Shown: piece after piece, positions 1 through 5,050 of the stretch
How the letters are laid out: each line of letters starts with the position of its first letter
Position numbering within the stretch: position 1 is the first letter of the stretch
Assembly: GCA_964370735.1 (NCBI GenBank)
Contig: CAYJLC010000077.1
Coordinates: 1 to 5,050, forward strand
Origin: CAYJLC01 sp964370735
Lineage (GTDB): Bacteria > Bacillota > Clostridia > Oscillospirales > Butyricicoccaceae
Direction: 5' to 3'
Length of the DNA: 5,050 nucleotides
The notes under the pieces: model-generated
The model's database searches: none
Told to the model about the DNA's origin: nothing
The model's input: only the letters and a program-made list of their open reading frames with translations
Position numbers and translations under genes: made by a program

Positions 1-210
1 CCGAAAGTAGTACACTCGATAGCCGGGGCCTAAATCAATACGCATTTCTGACACACCATCACGACAGGGCTTATGGTCGCCAAAATTTCCCAAAGCAGCT
101 CTGTCAACACGACGTGCAATGGCTATCCTTGCTTTGTTATCTCGTAAAGCATTGAGCCATTTCTGGAAAATATTAGTATCGTCATCCGTTCTATAGTGTA
201 CAACATTCAT
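1..210 (-). CDS. HigB/Gp49-like toxin of a type II toxin-antitoxin pair, 3' end cut by window edge
   Basis: The minus strand is open from an ATG at 208-210 to the left edge, giving 70 residues. Family members are usually about 95-105 residues, so roughly the last third is missing. The readable protein carries the hallmarks of the RelE/ParE-superfamily 'addiction module killer protein' group (phage-derived Gp49-like): a start-proximal F15-K17-W18-L19 helix, a basic segment R33-R34-V35-D36-R37, the signature L40-G41-N42-F43-G44-D45-x-K-P, then V53-S54-E55-x-R57 and G61-P62-G63-Y64-R65-V66-Y67. Known relatives are ribosome-dependent mRNA interferases. In this group the antitoxin gene (HigA-like, HTH) usually lies just downstream of the toxin, which here would be beyond the left edge. 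No other in-frame ATG, GTG or TTG precedes this start before a stop at 241-243. No strong Shine-Dalgarno is visible. It is divergent from the nuclease gene, with 79 bases between them. Family assignment is firm; activity is inferred. Confidence 0.88.
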   Translation of the reverse strand, partial: MNVVHYRTDDDTNIFQKWLNALRDNKARIAIARRVDRAALGNFGDHKPCRDGVSEMRIDLGPGYRVYYFR

Positions 211-289
211 ATGTATAAGGTAGCTTTTAAGCGAAAGATGTCAAGTTAAAATTGATAAAAGAGAGCTGAACAACATACCATATACGCAC

Positions 290-1096
290 ATGCGTAAATT
301 AGTTTTTTTCTTATTTTGCTTTCTTGTAAGTGCATTTTATCCAACCATGAACAGTTTGGCAGCAGGGAATATTCATATCCAGTCCTACGCTCAAGCCAAA
401 AAATTCTTGGAACGTGAGGTGTATAGACAAGATGATGAGCGCATAACACTGTACTGCGAAGCACATTTTGACACGCAAAAGAACATCACCCTGCCTCAAG
501 GCTTTAGCACACAAAAACATAAAAAACGCGCACAGCGTGTGGAATGGGAACATGTGGTGCCGGCAGAGAACTTTGGGCGCACCTTTAAGGCTTGGCGTGA
601 GGGGGATGCGCTTTGTAAGGACAAACAAGGGAAAACATTTAAAGGCAGAAAGTGTGCAGAGCGCGTAAGCGAAGAGTATCGGCTTATGCAGGCAGATATG
701 TATAATCTTTACCCCAGCATAGGCGCGGTAAACGCCAGCCGCTCCAATTACAATTTTGCCATGCTTCCCCATGCACAAAGTGATTTTGGTATCTGTCTCA
801 TGAAGATTGATAGCCGAAAGGTGGAGCCACCCGAACAGGCACGAGGAAAAATTGCCCGTGCCTATTTATATATGGAAAGCGCGTACCCTCGCTACACCAT
901 GAGCAAGAGCCAGCGCAAACTTATGCAAGCATGGAGCAACATGTACCCTGTTACGCAAGATGAATGCACACGCACAAGACGCATTGAAGCCGTGCAAGGT
1001 AATGAGAATAGTATTGTTAAAAAGCATTGTATGAGAAGCGGTTTATGGGAGTTAATTTTTTTTAATTCTAAGCATCCTTTTCATAGTAACCATTGA
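290..1096 (+). CDS. endA: Secreted endonuclease I (EndA/Vvn/Dns family), with abnormal C-terminal tail
   Basis: This encodes 268 residues. Residues 1-25 form a signal peptide (basic MRK, a hydrophobic run, likely cleavage after SLAA), so the enzyme acts in the periplasm or outside the cell, where this family cuts DNA and RNA non-specifically with Mg2+. Recalled E. coli EndA and Vibrio Vvn sequences align throughout. E87-H88 in RVEWEHVVPA matches Vvn E79-H80 (metal ligand and general base), R120 matches R99, and N148 in IGAVNASR matches the metal ligand N127. ARGKIARAYLYM, AWSNMYPV and RRIEAVQGNEN are also conserved. The predicted mature protein has six cysteines (56, 109, 122, 169, 226, 247), consistent with disulfides. 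The start is the only ATG before the signal peptide; its Shine-Dalgarno is weak. Relatives end about five residues after the last conserved cysteine, but this protein runs on for 21. The part after G251-L252-W253 lies in AT-rich DNA, and its end overlaps the convergent HD gene by 29 bases. Confidence 0.95.
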   Translation: MRKLVFFLFCFLVSAFYPTMNSLAAGNIHIQSYAQAKKFLEREVYRQDDERITLYCEAHFDTQKNITLPQGFSTQKHKKRAQRVEWEHVVPAENFGRTFKAWREGDALCKDKQGKTFKGRKCAERVSEEYRLMQADMYNLYPSIGAVNASRSNYNFAMLPHAQSDFGICLMKIDSRKVEPPEQARGKIARAYLYMESAYPRYTMSKSQRKLMQAWSNMYPVTQDECTRTRRIEAVQGNENSIVKKHCMRSGLWELIFFNSKHPFHSNH

Positions 1097-2786
1097 TATC
1101 ATTTACAATAGATAAAATATCTTTTTCCGCCTCAGATACATTTTTATAACTCTTCCAAATAGTATTGTCTGTTCCAACACTATATTTATCACTATTACAG
1201 AAACAACGAATAGGAAGTACATTTTCACCTTTAAAATAGCTCATATAAAGGACTCTAACAGTAGCACCAGTAGAAGATACTTGTTTATATATGAAATAGT
1301 TAAACTCAAACTCAAAATTATTGTATGGAAATGTTCTAATTTTTGAAGCTAAACTAGATATATAATCATAAATAAATCTTCCATATATATTTTTATTATG
1401 TTCAATTACTAGAACTTTATTTTTATTAGTGTAATCAAGCTCTACCTTGTCTAAAAACTTAATAAATTTATTTGATTTTTTTAAAAAAAACTTATACTTA
1501 CTTTTTAAAACTTTATCAATAACTTTTGAAATGTTCATTTTCTTATTATGACACTGCAGAATGCAATATTTAAAACCTAATGACATAAAATATATTTCTT
1601 TGTTATTACTTCTTCGAATTACATGCCCATCTAAATTAAGTTCTCCTGTAACTTTAATCCATTTTTTCATTTTTTCAGTTATAATATCTGAACAAAAAAG
1701 AACATGTTCATCACCCAAAAACAAAGATACTCCGAGATTTCTAATGCTTTGAAGATAACTATTAGTAGATAAAGTTGCACCAGACATAAAAAAATTACAA
1801 CTTGAATTATTTTTTACTACTTTTTCAAGTTGCGTAAAATTATTATCTGATATGTGCAAATCAATAAAATAAACTGAAGTTATTTTATCAAAACTTGAAG
1901 ACTCTATTGAATTCCAAAGCTCCTTATCAGACCCATCAAAATCGAGACTTGTTATTATTTTACTTTCAATACCAATTTCCATCAAACTCATTTTTGTTAA
2001 AATAGCTGTTAAAATACCATGAGGATTGCTGTAAGCATAAATTATGGCATTTTTACTCACAATAGAACTATTAAAAGTTTTGTTAGAATTATTGATTGCT
2101 GAAATCTTAACAGGAAAATATAGATGAGAACCTAAGCACTCTTTTAAAAGCCTTTCAACCTGCAGCATAGATTCAGAAATTGAATTAATAAATATCTCAA
2201 AATAGTGACATGTTCTTTCTAGTTTAAGCCTTACACCAAATATATTTTGAACGCTTTCATGATAACTAATTTGTTCTGCTCTTGAAATTTGTATCATTTC
2301 CATACTTTCTTCAGTGGTAAAATCACTTCTTCGATAATCTAAATCAAGCTCATCAGACAACCTTAGTATTGATGCCAGCATACCAAGCCGTATTGTTTCC
2401 TTTTGATACATAACCTCTTCTAACGTGTTATATTCTCCTCTGTGCCATTTACAAAGCGTAGCTACAATGTCCGCTTCTTCAGGTAAAAATGGCAATTTGT
2501 TCTTTTGAGCCAACTCGCGCACTAGCTCTGCAGATTTCACATTATGACTATCTCTATCACCAGCCGCCATCCCGATATCATGCAATAATGCTGAAGCTTG
2601 TAAAAAAGATAGCTCAAAAGAAGACAGCGAAAAAACAGGCCCAAGCCACTGACAAATTGAATGAACCCTTAAAGCGTGCAAATAACCATGATTTGTCATA
2701 TAAAGGGATTTTGCAAAATCGCCTGCTTGAATCATGTACTTACAGCTTTCACGATAAACATCTCTTTCATCACTTTTACTATACAT
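1068..2786 (-). CDS. HD-domain phosphohydrolase-like protein with large unassigned C-terminal region
   Basis: This is the third gene of the operon, 572 residues. Residues 1 to about 155 form an HD metal-dependent phosphohydrolase domain. The apparent ligands are H37 (within HGYLHALRVH), H69-D70 in LLHDIGM, H81 in RDSHNVKSAE, H115 in KWHRGEY and D145 in LRLSDELDLDYRR. The pattern resembles HD domains of the HD-CE kind, found in conflict-system proteins, and would suit hydrolysis of a nucleotide or other phosphoester. Residues about 160-225 look like a linking alpha/beta segment. Residues about 245-400 alternate strands and helices (AIIYAYSNPHG, a helix, SVYFIDLHISD, then LGVSLFLGDEH), faintly like a degenerate DHH phosphoesterase or another Rossmann-like fold. 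Residues 400-572 are unrecognised. No signal peptide or membrane segment is seen, so it is probably cytoplasmic. The start ATG (2784-2786) lies 4 bases after the NTPase stop, with AGGTGA at 2791-2796 as Shine-Dalgarno. The HD-encoding part is noticeably richer in GC than the rest. HD call firm; substrate unknown. Confidence 0.85.
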   Translation of the reverse strand: MYSKSDERDVYRESCKYMIQAGDFAKSLYMTNHGYLHALRVHSICQWLGPVFSLSSFELSFLQASALLHDIGMAAGDRDSHNVKSAELVRELAQKNKLPFLPEEADIVATLCKWHRGEYNTLEEVMYQKETIRLGMLASILRLSDELDLDYRRSDFTTEESMEMIQISRAEQISYHESVQNIFGVRLKLERTCHYFEIFINSISESMLQVERLLKECLGSHLYFPVKISAINNSNKTFNSSIVSKNAIIYAYSNPHGILTAILTKMSLMEIGIESKIITSLDFDGSDKELWNSIESSSFDKITSVYFIDLHISDNNFTQLEKVVKNNSSCNFFMSGATLSTNSYLQSIRNLGVSLFLGDEHVLFCSDIITEKMKKWIKVTGELNLDGHVIRRSNNKEIYFMSLGFKYCILQCHNKKMNISKVIDKVLKSKYKFFLKKSNKFIKFLDKVELDYTNKNKVLVIEHNKNIYGRFIYDYISSLASKIRTFPYNNFEFEFNYFIYKQVSSTGATVRVLYMSYFKGENVLPIRCFCNSDKYSVGTDNTIWKSYKNVSEAEKDILSIVNDINGYYEKDA

Positions 2787-2790
2787 ATTT

Positions 2791-3333
2791 TCACCTGCTA
2801 TTCCTACAACTTAGAATAAATTCTTTTATAATATTAAACCGTTCTTTTAAGTCAAGCACATCTAATGCTATATATTCAATTTTATAAAAATCTAATATTC
2901 TTTTTATATCTTGAGAAATTTTTTTGGAAAAATCCTCGCAAGGACGTTTTCCATCATATTGATATGGTACAACGCTATGCGGAAAATAAAAATGAATAGA
3001 ATACTGCCTAGCCAGATTAATATATTCATATTCTTCATTTTTTTCTAAAGGAGCTTCTACAGATTTTCTATATGCAAGAAGGTCAACAAATGAGCGTTCA
3101 ATTAAGAAATTATCTTTTCCGCTTGATTCTAGTAATTTTTTTTCACAAAAAATTTCATGCTGTAGTTTTAACCTATCTTCCATATTTAATAAATCAACTT
3201 GACACCGTATTTTTTCTCTAACATCTTTTGGCCTTAAAAGAGTTAAACCATTTTCGTATAAAAAACTTTCACACAAGATATTTGCAATAGTAGTTTTTCC
3301 CGTTGAACTTGCCCCAGTAAATGCAATTTTCAT
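2791..3333 (-). CDS. P-loop NTPase, small-molecule/nucleotide kinase-like (NadR/AAA_28 type)
   Basis: This is the middle gene, 180 residues, a single domain and cytoplasmic. Walker A is G7-ASST-G12-K13-T14 right at the N terminus (MKIAFTGASSTGKTT). The segment N75-FLIERS-FVDLLAY (E79, R80, D84) matches the D/E-R-S-x-x-D-x-x-A-Y motif at the end of the Walker B-region strand in NadR-like and thymidylate-kinase-like P-loop kinases. Y116-FPHS is followed by D127-G-K-R130, which corresponds to the LID/arginine region of that group; R130 is a likely phosphate contact. Length and motif order fit a phosphotransferase for a nucleoside, nucleotide or related small molecule, rather than an AAA+ oligomer. 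The start ATG shares one base with the stop of the radical SAM gene (TAATG, 3331-3335), and GAGG at 3341-3344 gives a Shine-Dalgarno with a 7-base gap, so translation is probably coupled. The substrate cannot be told from the sequence; a regulatory GTPase/ATPase role is a less likely alternative. Confidence 0.85.
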   Translation of the reverse strand: MKIAFTGASSTGKTTIANILCESFLYENGLTLLRPKDVREKIRCQVDLLNMEDRLKLQHEIFCEKKLLESSGKDNFLIERSFVDLLAYRKSVEAPLEKNEEYEYINLARQYSIHFYFPHSVVPYQYDGKRPCEDFSKKISQDIKRILDFYKIEYIALDVLDLKERFNIIKEFILSCRNSR

Positions 3334-3335
3334 TA
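3331..3335 (-). other. TAATG stop/start overlap, translational coupling
   Basis: The TAA of the radical SAM gene and the ATG of the NTPase gene share one base. The downstream gene's GAGG Shine-Dalgarno (3341-3344) lies inside the last codons of the upstream gene. This arrangement usually links translation of the two proteins in fixed proportion. Confidence 0.85.
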
Positions 3336-4766
3336 AAATTCCTCAATTAATACATCCAGATTTTCTTGAGATTCATTCATTTCCTCTTTTGAGCTATAAA
3401 AGGGCAACGAACTAACATCTGGATTTAATGGATAATTTATACCTTTTGGAAAGTAGCCTAGTTGCCTCTGCGACATATACATTTCTTTACTCTGGAATGA
3501 TTTTAAAAATAGCCTAGCGATCTCTTCTGCCTTTGCATGAGAAATATTACTGTTTAAATTTACAGACAATACATGCTGACTAAATCTAACAGGATTTAAC
3601 CTTCCACCTTGTGTTTCTATAAGTTTTTTAAACTTTTCACTTCCAAATGATGGAAAAAACATAACAGAATATGCTGAAAAACTATGAAAATCATAAAGAT
3701 TTTCTTTTAAGAAATCTTTTGTACATTTTAGAGTGTGTCGATTTTCACCGACAAATAAAAGTATATTTAATTTGATTCGTAAGCCAATGTCTTTCGCATG
3801 ACGCAATGCTAATTTCATTTTTTCAATATATTTTAACGGATTACTTGTTTTTTCCATCAAAGTAAGTACTTCAGGAGATGCACTTTCAAAACCAACATCA
3901 ATAACTCGCGCTCCAGCATTATACAAGCAATCCAAATTTTCTTTAGTCAGATAATCGACACTTGTTTGTGTCCTCCACACAAATTGATTTTTGCTACTCA
4001 GCCTAAACTGATAAATTTCTTTTAAATCTTTCTTACTTAATAAAAAATGGGGAGTTTGAAAATATATACAAACGCCCTGACCGTAAATTTCTACTATATT
4101 ACTTATTTCTTTAACAATGTCTTTAACATTTTTTTTCTTTTGAGAAATCTTATTATTAGTACAAAAAACACATTTTTTTTTGCACCCCCTACTCACTTCT
4201 ATTGATGGAACATATTCTAAATAATCTGGATACAGCTGATGGTTGAATACATGTAATTCATTAAAATCATTAAATATGCTATTTTCTAGAAGTTCATTAT
4301 TTTCATTTAAATAGCAAATACCACTGCAATCAAAAATATCTTTTTTGTCTTTTAACAATTCTTTAAAAAACAACTCACCCTCATTTTTGACTACAGCCTT
4401 AGCTTTTTTTTTCCTTAATAAGTACTCTGCAATAAACTGAACATAATCCTTTCCTCCATATATAATATCTATATTTTCAAACTGTTTGCTTAATTTTTCT
4501 GCTATAAAAAAAGCACATTGTTCTGTATATGCGCTAATCAATGATATGCCTACCATATCTATCTTGTTTTTATCTATAATTTTATATATATCGCATAGAA
4601 TTTCATCATCTTCTTTACCTTGACAATCATAAATTATAATATTTTCTGGAAAAAAAGAAGCAATGGATAAAATTCCAAAATTCAAATGCTTTGATTGGAA
4701 AATTTTGTCAGATTTTTTTTTGAAAGATTTTTTGTTGGGATTTATAAGAAGAATTTTTTTTAGCAT
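3333..4766 (-). CDS. Radical SAM enzyme with N-terminal B12-binding-type domain
   Basis: This is the first gene of the operon, 477 residues from the ATG at 4764-4766. Residues 1 to about 140 have the layout of the cobalamin-binding Rossmann domain found in B12-dependent radical SAM proteins: LLINPN at the N terminus, IIIYDCQG, MVGISLISAYTEQC, IIYGGKDYVQFIAEYLL and VVKNEGELFFKELL. The classical DxHxxG motif is not present (D47-C-Q-G-K instead), as is common in such radical SAM proteins. The radical SAM core begins at E190-VSRG with C195-KKK-C199-VF-C202, the CX3CX2C ligands of the [4Fe-4S] cluster that cleaves SAM. It continues through WRTQTSVDYL and the V291-GFES-x-SPEVL-x-LMEKT segment typical of the barrel. 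The C-terminal ~120 residues are specific to this protein. No signal peptide. An upstream in-frame GTG at 4770-4772 is rejected because it overlaps the Shine-Dalgarno. Methylation, ring rearrangement or another radical reaction on a small molecule are all possible; substrate unknown. Confidence 0.9.
   Translation of the reverse strand: MLKKILLINPNKKSFKKKSDKIFQSKHLNFGILSIASFFPENIIIYDCQGKEDDEILCDIYKIIDKNKIDMVGISLISAYTEQCAFFIAEKLSKQFENIDIIYGGKDYVQFIAEYLLRKKKAKAVVKNEGELFFKELLKDKKDIFDCSGICYLNENNELLENSIFNDFNELHVFNHQLYPDYLEYVPSIEVSRGCKKKCVFCTNNKISQKKKNVKDIVKEISNIVEIYGQGVCIYFQTPHFLLSKKDLKEIYQFRLSSKNQFVWRTQTSVDYLTKENLDCLYNAGARVIDVGFESASPEVLTLMEKTSNPLKYIEKMKLALRHAKDIGLRIKLNILLFVGENRHTLKCTKDFLKENLYDFHSFSAYSVMFFPSFGSEKFKKLIETQGGRLNPVRFSQHVLSVNLNSNISHAKAEEIARLFLKSFQSKEMYMSQRQLGYFPKGINYPLNPDVSSLPFYSSKEEMNESQENLDVLIEEF
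4173..4181 (-). repeat. A9 homopolymer within the radical SAM cluster motif
   Basis: Nine A residues on the coding strand, read in frame as AAA AAA AAA, encode the three lysines between cluster cysteines C195 and C199. A single slip in replication or transcription here would shift the frame inside the active-site motif. Confidence 0.9.
4404..4412 (-). repeat. A9 homopolymer in the B12-binding-type domain
   Basis: A second in-frame run of nine A on the coding strand encodes K119-K121, after the EYLL helix of the N-terminal domain of the radical SAM protein. Confidence 0.9.
4713..4721 (-). repeat. A9 homopolymer near the 5' end of the radical SAM gene
   Basis: A third in-frame run of nine A on the coding strand encodes K16-K18 (SFKKKSD). 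It is followed toward the start codon by an A8 run at 4754-4761 that encodes K3-K4 together with neighbouring bases. Confidence 0.9.
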
Positions 4767-4771
4767 ACACA

Positions 4772-4777
4772 CTCTCC
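4772..4777 (-). promoter_or_regulatory. Shine-Dalgarno GGAGAG that fixes the radical SAM start
   Basis: On the minus strand GGAG (4777-4774) sits 7 bases before the ATG at 4766, an ideal distance. The in-frame GTG two codons earlier (4770-4772) shares a base with this site and so cannot use it. The shorter 477-residue protein is therefore the better model. Confidence 0.85.
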
Positions 4778-4832
4778 ACTTGGCTTAAACTTACAGTCTA
4801 TACAGAATAACAAATATTGATTTTATGTATTT

Positions 4833-4838
4833 TGTCAA
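4833..4838 (-). promoter_or_regulatory. Possible -35 box (TTGACA) of the three-gene operon
   Basis: A perfect minus-strand TTGACA lies 66 bases upstream of the radical SAM ATG in an AT-rich leader. The -10 is unclear: at 16-17 bases the best match is TATTTG (4811-4816), which is poor, while TATTCT (4804-4809) and TATAGA (4797-4802) are too far away. A promoter in this leader is expected, but this exact one is only a candidate. The inverted repeat TTGTC/GACAA (4832-4836 and 4852-4856) overlaps the box and could be an operator. The rest of 4767-4937 shows no gene, RNA or strong terminator. Confidence 0.3.
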
Positions 4839-4937
4839 GAGTGTGGCCAAAGACAACATGGAACCTTAATGAATTACGTAACAAATTTCGGTAGAAAATC
4901 AAGCCATACGAATCTGTACTATTCAATTTGCTGTAGG

Positions 4938-5050
4938 TTAAGACAGAAGATTGTGCATACTGTGTTTATTATGACAATCTAGCTTTTCCCCTTTCTCCGT
5001 GAGCCTATATTTTTGCGTGGGGCTACGAGGTGCGTCAGGCTGTGTGCGTT
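4938..5050 (-). CDS. C-terminal fragment of an unidentified protein, winged-helix-like end
   Basis: A minus-strand frame is open from the right edge (first full codon at 5046-5048) to a TAA at 4938-4940, giving 36 residues. It reads PRSPTQKYRLTEKGEKLD followed by a short tail ending HNLLS. The KYRLTEKGEKL string is typical of the wing and final helix of winged-helix DNA-binding proteins (MarR/PadR-like and related), so this may be the end of a regulator. The 5' part is GC-richer like the left flank, whereas the last ~13 residues after EKLD lie in AT-rich DNA, which mirrors the altered tail of endA on the other side. It is transcribed in the same direction as the operon, about 170 bases upstream. 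A second open minus-strand frame ends at TAG 4979-4981 but gives a less protein-like sequence. Too short for a firm identity. Confidence 0.45.
   Translation of the reverse strand, partial: RTQPDAPRSPTQKYRLTEKGEKLDCHNKHSMHNLLS

Larger units (their letters stand above)
1049..4985. other. AT-rich, probably acquired block carrying the three-gene operon (approximate limits)
   Basis: Base composition changes sharply near 1049, at the end of endA (for example 34/60 G+C at 541-600 against 14/60 at 1501-1560). It changes back near 4985, where the terminal 65 bases become GC-richer. The block holds the whole radical SAM, NTPase and HD operon plus its leader. Both flanking genes appear to end just inside the block, with tails unlike the rest of their proteins. 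I see no integrase, transposase, tRNA, inverted terminal repeats or convincing flanking direct repeats, so the mode of entry is unknown. The limits are read by eye and may be off by tens of bases. Confidence 0.5.

Noticed and set aside
212..244. Minus-strand TTGACA (239-244) with TATACA (212-217) as a promoter for the toxin gene
   Set aside because: The spacing is 21 bases and the -10 would lie only one base before the ATG at 210, so the transcript would start inside the coding region.
311..778. Long open frame on the minus strand opposite the nuclease gene
   Set aside because: It lies wholly inside endA on the other strand and shows no recognisable domain, whereas endA matches its family throughout.
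1485..1500. T7A8 run as a terminator-like or palindromic site
   Set aside because: It lies inside the HD gene, encodes part of the KFFLKKS stretch in frame, and has no GC stem; it fits local AT richness.
2489..2887. Plus-strand open frame across the HD and NTPase genes
   Set aside because: It is antisense to two well-supported genes, has no domain-like sequence, and is explained as a shadow of AT-rich coding DNA.
4770..4772. GTG two codons upstream as the start of the radical SAM gene
   Set aside because: It overlaps the GGAGAG Shine-Dalgarno, whose spacing fits the ATG at 4764-4766 perfectly.
1049..4985. Flanking direct repeats or inverted ends marking a transposon or integron
   Set aside because: Comparing the two junction regions by eye gave no shared repeat of useful length, and there is no recombinase gene in the window.
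4979..5050. Alternative minus-strand frame ending at TAG 4979-4981
   Set aside because: It is open but gives an arginine- and lysine-rich sequence without family features. The neighbouring frame contains a convincing winged-helix-like YRLTEKGEKL.

Overview
The window looks like part of a Gram-negative bacterial chromosome, probably a proteobacterium. This rests on a periplasmic EndA-type nuclease with a clean signal peptide and a HigB-like chromosomal toxin. I cannot name the genus. Two base compositions alternate. The flanks (about 1-1048 and about 4985-5050) are moderate in GC; a sample line at 541-600 is 34/60 G+C. The middle is strikingly AT-rich; a sample line at 4081-4140 is 12/60 G+C. 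I read the middle as a horizontally acquired block set between two native genes.

Layout from the left: (1) the N-terminal 70 residues of a HigB/Gp49-like toxin on the minus strand, cut by the left edge; (2) on the plus strand, a complete secreted endonuclease I (EndA family) whose last ~15 residues look like read-through into the AT-rich block; (3) a tight three-gene minus-strand operon, transcribed right to left: a B12-binding-type radical SAM enzyme (3333-4766), a small P-loop kinase-like NTPase (2791-3333) and a 572-residue HD-domain protein with a large unassigned C-terminal region (1068-2786); (4) a ~170-base leader with a possible -35 box; (5) at the right edge, the minus-strand 3' end of another gene whose last residues look like a winged-helix wing.

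The operon is the interesting part. Its first junction overlaps by one base (TAATG) and its second gap is 4 bases, and each gene has its own Shine-Dalgarno, so the three proteins are probably made together. A radical SAM enzyme, a nucleotide-kinase-like NTPase and an HD phosphohydrolase form a plausible set for making or modifying a nucleotide-type small molecule. The precedents are OxsB/OxsA of oxetanocin biosynthesis (B12 radical SAM plus HD phosphohydrolase) and viperin with its neighbouring nucleotide kinase CMPK2. Whether this is a defence system, a metabolite pathway or something else cannot be decided from the sequence. The compact accessory cassette, its foreign composition and its position beside a toxin gene and a nuclease make a conflict or defence role worth testing.
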